Of a DNA stretch of 8,267 nt, positions 6,481 through 8,267 are shown one piece after another. Position numbers and translations under genes: made by a program. A model generated the notes under the pieces. It did no database searches and was not told the DNA's origin. It worked only from the letters and a program-made list of their open reading frames with translations. Numbering within the stretch: position 1 is the stretch's first letter; the number at the start of each line of letters is the position of its first letter. This DNA comes from Gemmatimonadota bacterium (GTDB lineage: Bacteria; Gemmatimonadota; Gemmatimonadetes; Longimicrobiales; RSA9): positions 1-8,267 of the forward strand of contig JACQPS010000075.1 in NCBI GenBank assembly GCA_016207445.1, written 5' to 3'.

Positions 6481-6771
6481 GTGCTCGAGCGCTTCTTCCG
6501 CCGCCTCGCCGGGCCGGCCGCGCCTCGCTCCGTCGCCGACAATGAGACCTTCGTGCGGCTCATGCAGATCGCGCGTGACGACGCCGAGGTCCGCGACCAC
6601 CTGCTGCGCATCCTCCGCCTCGACCCCACGAGTCGGCGCGGCGCGCTCAACCAGTACATCCAGAGCATGCAGCTTCACGGCGCGCCCGCCGACTTCGTCG
6701 AGGCGTTCACCTACCTGAAAGACGACGCCGTGGCCGAGACCGCCCGCGCGCTCCTCGAATCCGGCGGCTGA
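6481..6771 (+). CDS. Small protein of unknown function
   Basis: I do not recognise this 96-residue protein. It is rich in charged and Leu/Ala residues and looks soluble and mostly helical: a basic amphipathic start (LERFFRRLAG), then a helical block containing ETFVRLMQIARDDAEVRDHLLRI-type repeats and a C-terminal helix. There is no signal peptide, membrane segment or cysteine. The GTG start directly follows the efp terminator and has no clear Shine-Dalgarno; an in-frame ATG at 6562 would leave a 69-residue product. Its stop overlaps the ATG of the HmuY-like gene (TGATG), so the two are probably translated together. Codon use (high third-position GC) is like the neighbours and supports a real gene. 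Confidence 0.65.
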   Translation: MLERFFRRLAGPAAPRSVADNETFVRLMQIARDDAEVRDHLLRILRLDPTSRRGALNQYIQSMQLHGAPADFVEAFTYLKDDAVAETARALLESGG

Positions 6772-7448
6772 TGCGCTTCCGCCGCTCCGATGCGTGCGCC
6801 GTCATTCCTGGCGAGCCCGACGCCAGGGGGCGGCGGGCCCTGCCTGACCCACAGGCGCGTCGCGCCATTACGCTGGTCGCGGCCGTCTTTCTCGGGGCCG
6901 CCGCCTTCGTCTGGCTCTCGCTGAGCCGGCCCGAGCCGGCCACCTTCGCGCCCACACCGCCCGTCCCCGCAGAGGTGGGTGAGCGGCTCGTCGGACCTAT
7001 CATCTATACGATCGATGCCGCGGCAGCGGATCGCTGGCACTTCTTCGACTTCTCGCGCGGCGCGGCCGTGGAGCCCGGCCCGCTCGATTGGGACCTGGCT
7101 TTCCGCCGTTTCCACATCATCGCGAACGGAGGCGAAGGGTTCGCGGGGAACGCCGGCATCGCTGCGCTGGACGGCGTCGCCTTCGATTCGGTGCGGGTCG
7201 TACCCGAGAGCGGCTACGCGACCACCGTCGCGGGCCGGGACTCGATCAACGCGGCCATCGACCGCTGGTACGACTACAGCTTCACCACCCACCTGCTCAC
7301 GCCGAAGCCGCGGCTGTACGCGGTGCGCACCGCCGACGGCCGGTTCGCCAAGCTCGAGCTCCTCTCCTACTACTGCCCCGGCGCGCGGCCGGGGTGCGTG
7401 ACGTTCCGGTACGTGTACCAGGGGGACGGCAGCCGGCGCGTGCGCTAG
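6771..7448 (+). CDS. Membrane-anchored HmuY-like protein
   Basis: The 225-residue product has an Arg-rich N-terminus of about 30 residues, one hydrophobic membrane segment (about 32-51), and an extracytoplasmic part. The latter resembles the HmuY family: LDWDLAFRRFHIIANGGEGFAGNAGI, then WYDYSFTTHLLTPKPRLYAVRTADGRFAKLELLSYY and a final FRYVYQ. HmuY of Porphyromonas binds haem, but the wider family is mainly of unknown ligand. Two cysteines (C202, C209) in CPGARPGC near the C-terminus could form a disulfide loop. The start overlaps the previous stop by one base. No TonB-dependent receptor or haem gene is visible nearby, so a haem role is not supported by context. The family call is from remembered motif pattern. 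Confidence 0.75.
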   Translation: MRFRRSDACAVIPGEPDARGRRALPDPQARRAITLVAAVFLGAAAFVWLSLSRPEPATFAPTPPVPAEVGERLVGPIIYTIDAAAADRWHFFDFSRGAAVEPGPLDWDLAFRRFHIIANGGEGFAGNAGIAALDGVAFDSVRVVPESGYATTVAGRDSINAAIDRWYDYSFTTHLLTPKPRLYAVRTADGRFAKLELLSYYCPGARPGCVTFRYVYQGDGSRRVR

Positions 7449-7494
7449 CATTCGGCTTCGGATTCGTTGCCGTAGTGGCTCGCGGCGGATGCGG

Positions 7495-7803
7495 CTACCC
7501 GCGCGGCCGCATCAACTCCCTGAACGCCGGGAATGCTCGCAGGGAATCCGCTCCCCACTGGTAGTGCAGGTAATTGAACGCATATCCCTTTGCCAGCGCC
7601 TGCCTGAGCAAGCGCACGGCCTCCTCACGCTGGCCGAGCTCGCCGGCAACGATGCCGAGCCAGCAGAGCCGGTCGGCCTGGCAGGCTTCGGGCCGGGTGA
7701 CTGCGGTGTATAGCAGGCAGGCCTCATCCGATGCGGGCAAGTTTTCGAGGGTGCGGAAGAGCTCCTCGGCTCGAGCACGGTTTCCCTGCCGTGCTGCGAT
7801 CAC
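7495..7803 (-). pseudogene. C-terminal remnant of a TPR-repeat protein (protein kinase/cyclase-type tail)
   Basis: The frame from GTG 7803 gives 102 residues. They look like the last TPR repeats of a much longer protein: AARQGNRARAEELFRTLE, CWLGIVAGELGQREEAVRLLRQALAKGYAFNYLHYQWGADSLRAFPAFRELMRPRG. The ending (repeat, then 'LR..PAF.ELMRP.G') is typical of TPR tails of large serine/threonine kinases or adenylate cyclase-like proteins. The repeat-like match continues upstream of the GTG (FALGQLAV) to about 7825 and then stops abruptly at an unrelated sequence. No kinase domain, signal or start region is present, so this is most likely a 5'-truncated relic. Translation of a stand-alone short protein from the GTG cannot be excluded. 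It is convergent with the HmuY-like gene. Confidence 0.6.
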
Positions 7804-7832
7804 AGCGAGCTGTCCGAGCGCAAAAGTCCTTC

Positions 7833-7931
7833 GGAATAACGGTGCGGGCGGACGGCACGATCTACGTCGCGTGGACCGACGGCCGGGACCCGGACCTCGA
7901 CATCTACTTCGCGCGCAGCACCGACTTCTGA
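7833..7931 (+). pseudogene. C-terminal remnant of a BNR/sialidase-like repeat protein
   Basis: The frame from 7833 reads ITVRADGTIYVAWTDGRD and then PDLDIYFARSTDF before a TGA at 7929. This is the classic Asp-box/BNR-repeat strand pattern (GTIYVAWTD-R, D-DIYFARSTD) of exo-alpha-sialidase-like beta-propellers, with the stop falling right after one repeat. The frame is open upstream to 7731, but that part is the antisense of the TPR remnant and shows no BNR features. Only one repeat survives and no start region exists, so this is a gene fragment, not a functional gene. Confidence 0.6.
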
Positions 7932-8207
7932 GGCTTAGCCCGCGCCATTGCAGCCGCGTGTGGGCGAACGGGCCGGCGGATGGTCCGCGGCTCAGGGAGT
8001 GACGAATGCCAGCCCATGCCCTGAGTCCCTCGCATCAGCTCGAGGATCGCCGCTCCCGTCCGGCTCGTTGATCCAGCCGAGCAAGGGCGCCTCTCCGCAC
8101 CCTCCGCGGCTCAGCGTGACCGGACCGCCACCACCCGCCTCGGGGTAGAAAGAGCGCGGTGGGGCCCGGCTTGACCTGCCCACGCAGCTTCCCGACTTTT
8201 CCTGGTT
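7932..8207. other. Intergenic stretch without a convincing gene
   Basis: About 276 bases between the BNR fragment and uvrA. Short open frames exist on both strands, including 85 codons on the minus strand (7992-8249), but none has a family motif or ribosome binding site, and the minus one runs into uvrA. The last 50 bases hold a possible uvrA promoter. The rest may be degraded coding sequence from the same rearrangement that left the two gene fragments to the left. Confidence 0.5.
8171..8199 (+). promoter_or_regulatory. Possible uvrA promoter (leaderless configuration)
   Basis: TTGACC at 8171-8176 is a good -35. Seventeen bases later stands GACTTT (8194-8199), a weak -10. The start of transcription would fall at about 8206-8208, on the uvrA ATG, and no Shine-Dalgarno lies between. 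The -10 match is poor, so confidence is low. Confidence 0.3.
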
Positions 8208-8267
8208 ATGCCCGGTGAATTCCTGGTTGTGCGCGGCGCGCGCGAGCACAACCTGAAGAACATCGAC
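8208..8267 (+). CDS. uvrA: Excinuclease ABC subunit A, N-terminal 20 codons
   Basis: The visible N-terminus MPGEFLVVRGAREHNLKNID matches the near-invariant opening of UvrA (VRGAREHNLKNID, just before the first Walker A motif). UvrA is the DNA damage-recognition ATPase of bacterial nucleotide excision repair, acting in the cytoplasm with UvrB. The ATG at 8208 starts seven residues before this motif, a normal position. The remainder of the gene lies outside the window. No Shine-Dalgarno is seen. It could in principle be a UvrA paralogue, since only the N-terminus is visible. Confidence 0.9.
   Translation, partial: MPGEFLVVRGAREHNLKNID

Noticed and set aside
7731..7832. Upstream half of the plus-strand frame ending in the BNR fragment
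   Set aside because: It is antisense to the TPR remnant and lacks BNR or signal features.

Overview
The window is a GC-rich (roughly 70% by eye), gene-dense stretch of bacterial chromosome. The strong third-position GC, the many exported lipoproteins and Tat-type proteins, a lipoprotein trypsin-like protease, a HmuY-like protein and remnants of TPR and BNR-repeat proteins together suggest a Gemmatimonadota-like or similar soil/environmental phylum. That assignment is an inference from gene content and cannot be proven from this sequence.

Left part (1-3702). A lipoprotein-type ApbE flavin transferase, cut by the window edge, runs leftward. A three-gene rightward set starts back-to-back with it: an exported FGE/SUMF1-like domain protein (632-1399), a Tat-exported Gfo/Idh/MocA oxidoreductase (1425-2762) and an exported hydroxypyruvate-isomerase-like TIM-barrel protein (2800-3702). 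Gaps of 25 and 37 bases suggest one transcript. A good sigma70-like promoter (TTGACA, 18 bases, CATATT) lies inside the start of apbE. The plausible joint role is extracytoplasmic oxidation and rearrangement of sugars, sugar acids or polyols.

Middle part (3717-5573, minus strand). A lipoprotein chymotrypsin-fold (S1) protease with an intact His-Asp-Ser triad is followed by a secreted BsuPI-domain (proteinase inhibitor-like) protein. A perfect 16-bp hairpin separates the two, so this may be a protease/inhibitor pair.

Right part (5735-8267). Elongation factor P has its own promoter, a 20-base palindrome in its leader, a strong Shine-Dalgarno and a classic terminator; it carries Asn where the modified Lys/Arg normally sits. 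Next come a small unknown protein and, coupled to it by a TGATG overlap, a membrane-anchored HmuY-like protein. Beyond these is a scar: a 5'-truncated TPR-protein tail (minus) abuts a 5'-truncated BNR/sialidase-like tail (plus). About 276 bases without a convincing gene follow, and then the first 20 codons of uvrA.

I saw no tRNA, rRNA, CRISPR array, insertion sequence or phage gene. The window is mostly ordinary chromosome. The most interesting items are the exported sugar-oxidoreductase cluster, the protease/BsuPI pair, the unusual EF-P tip and the gene-remnant junction.
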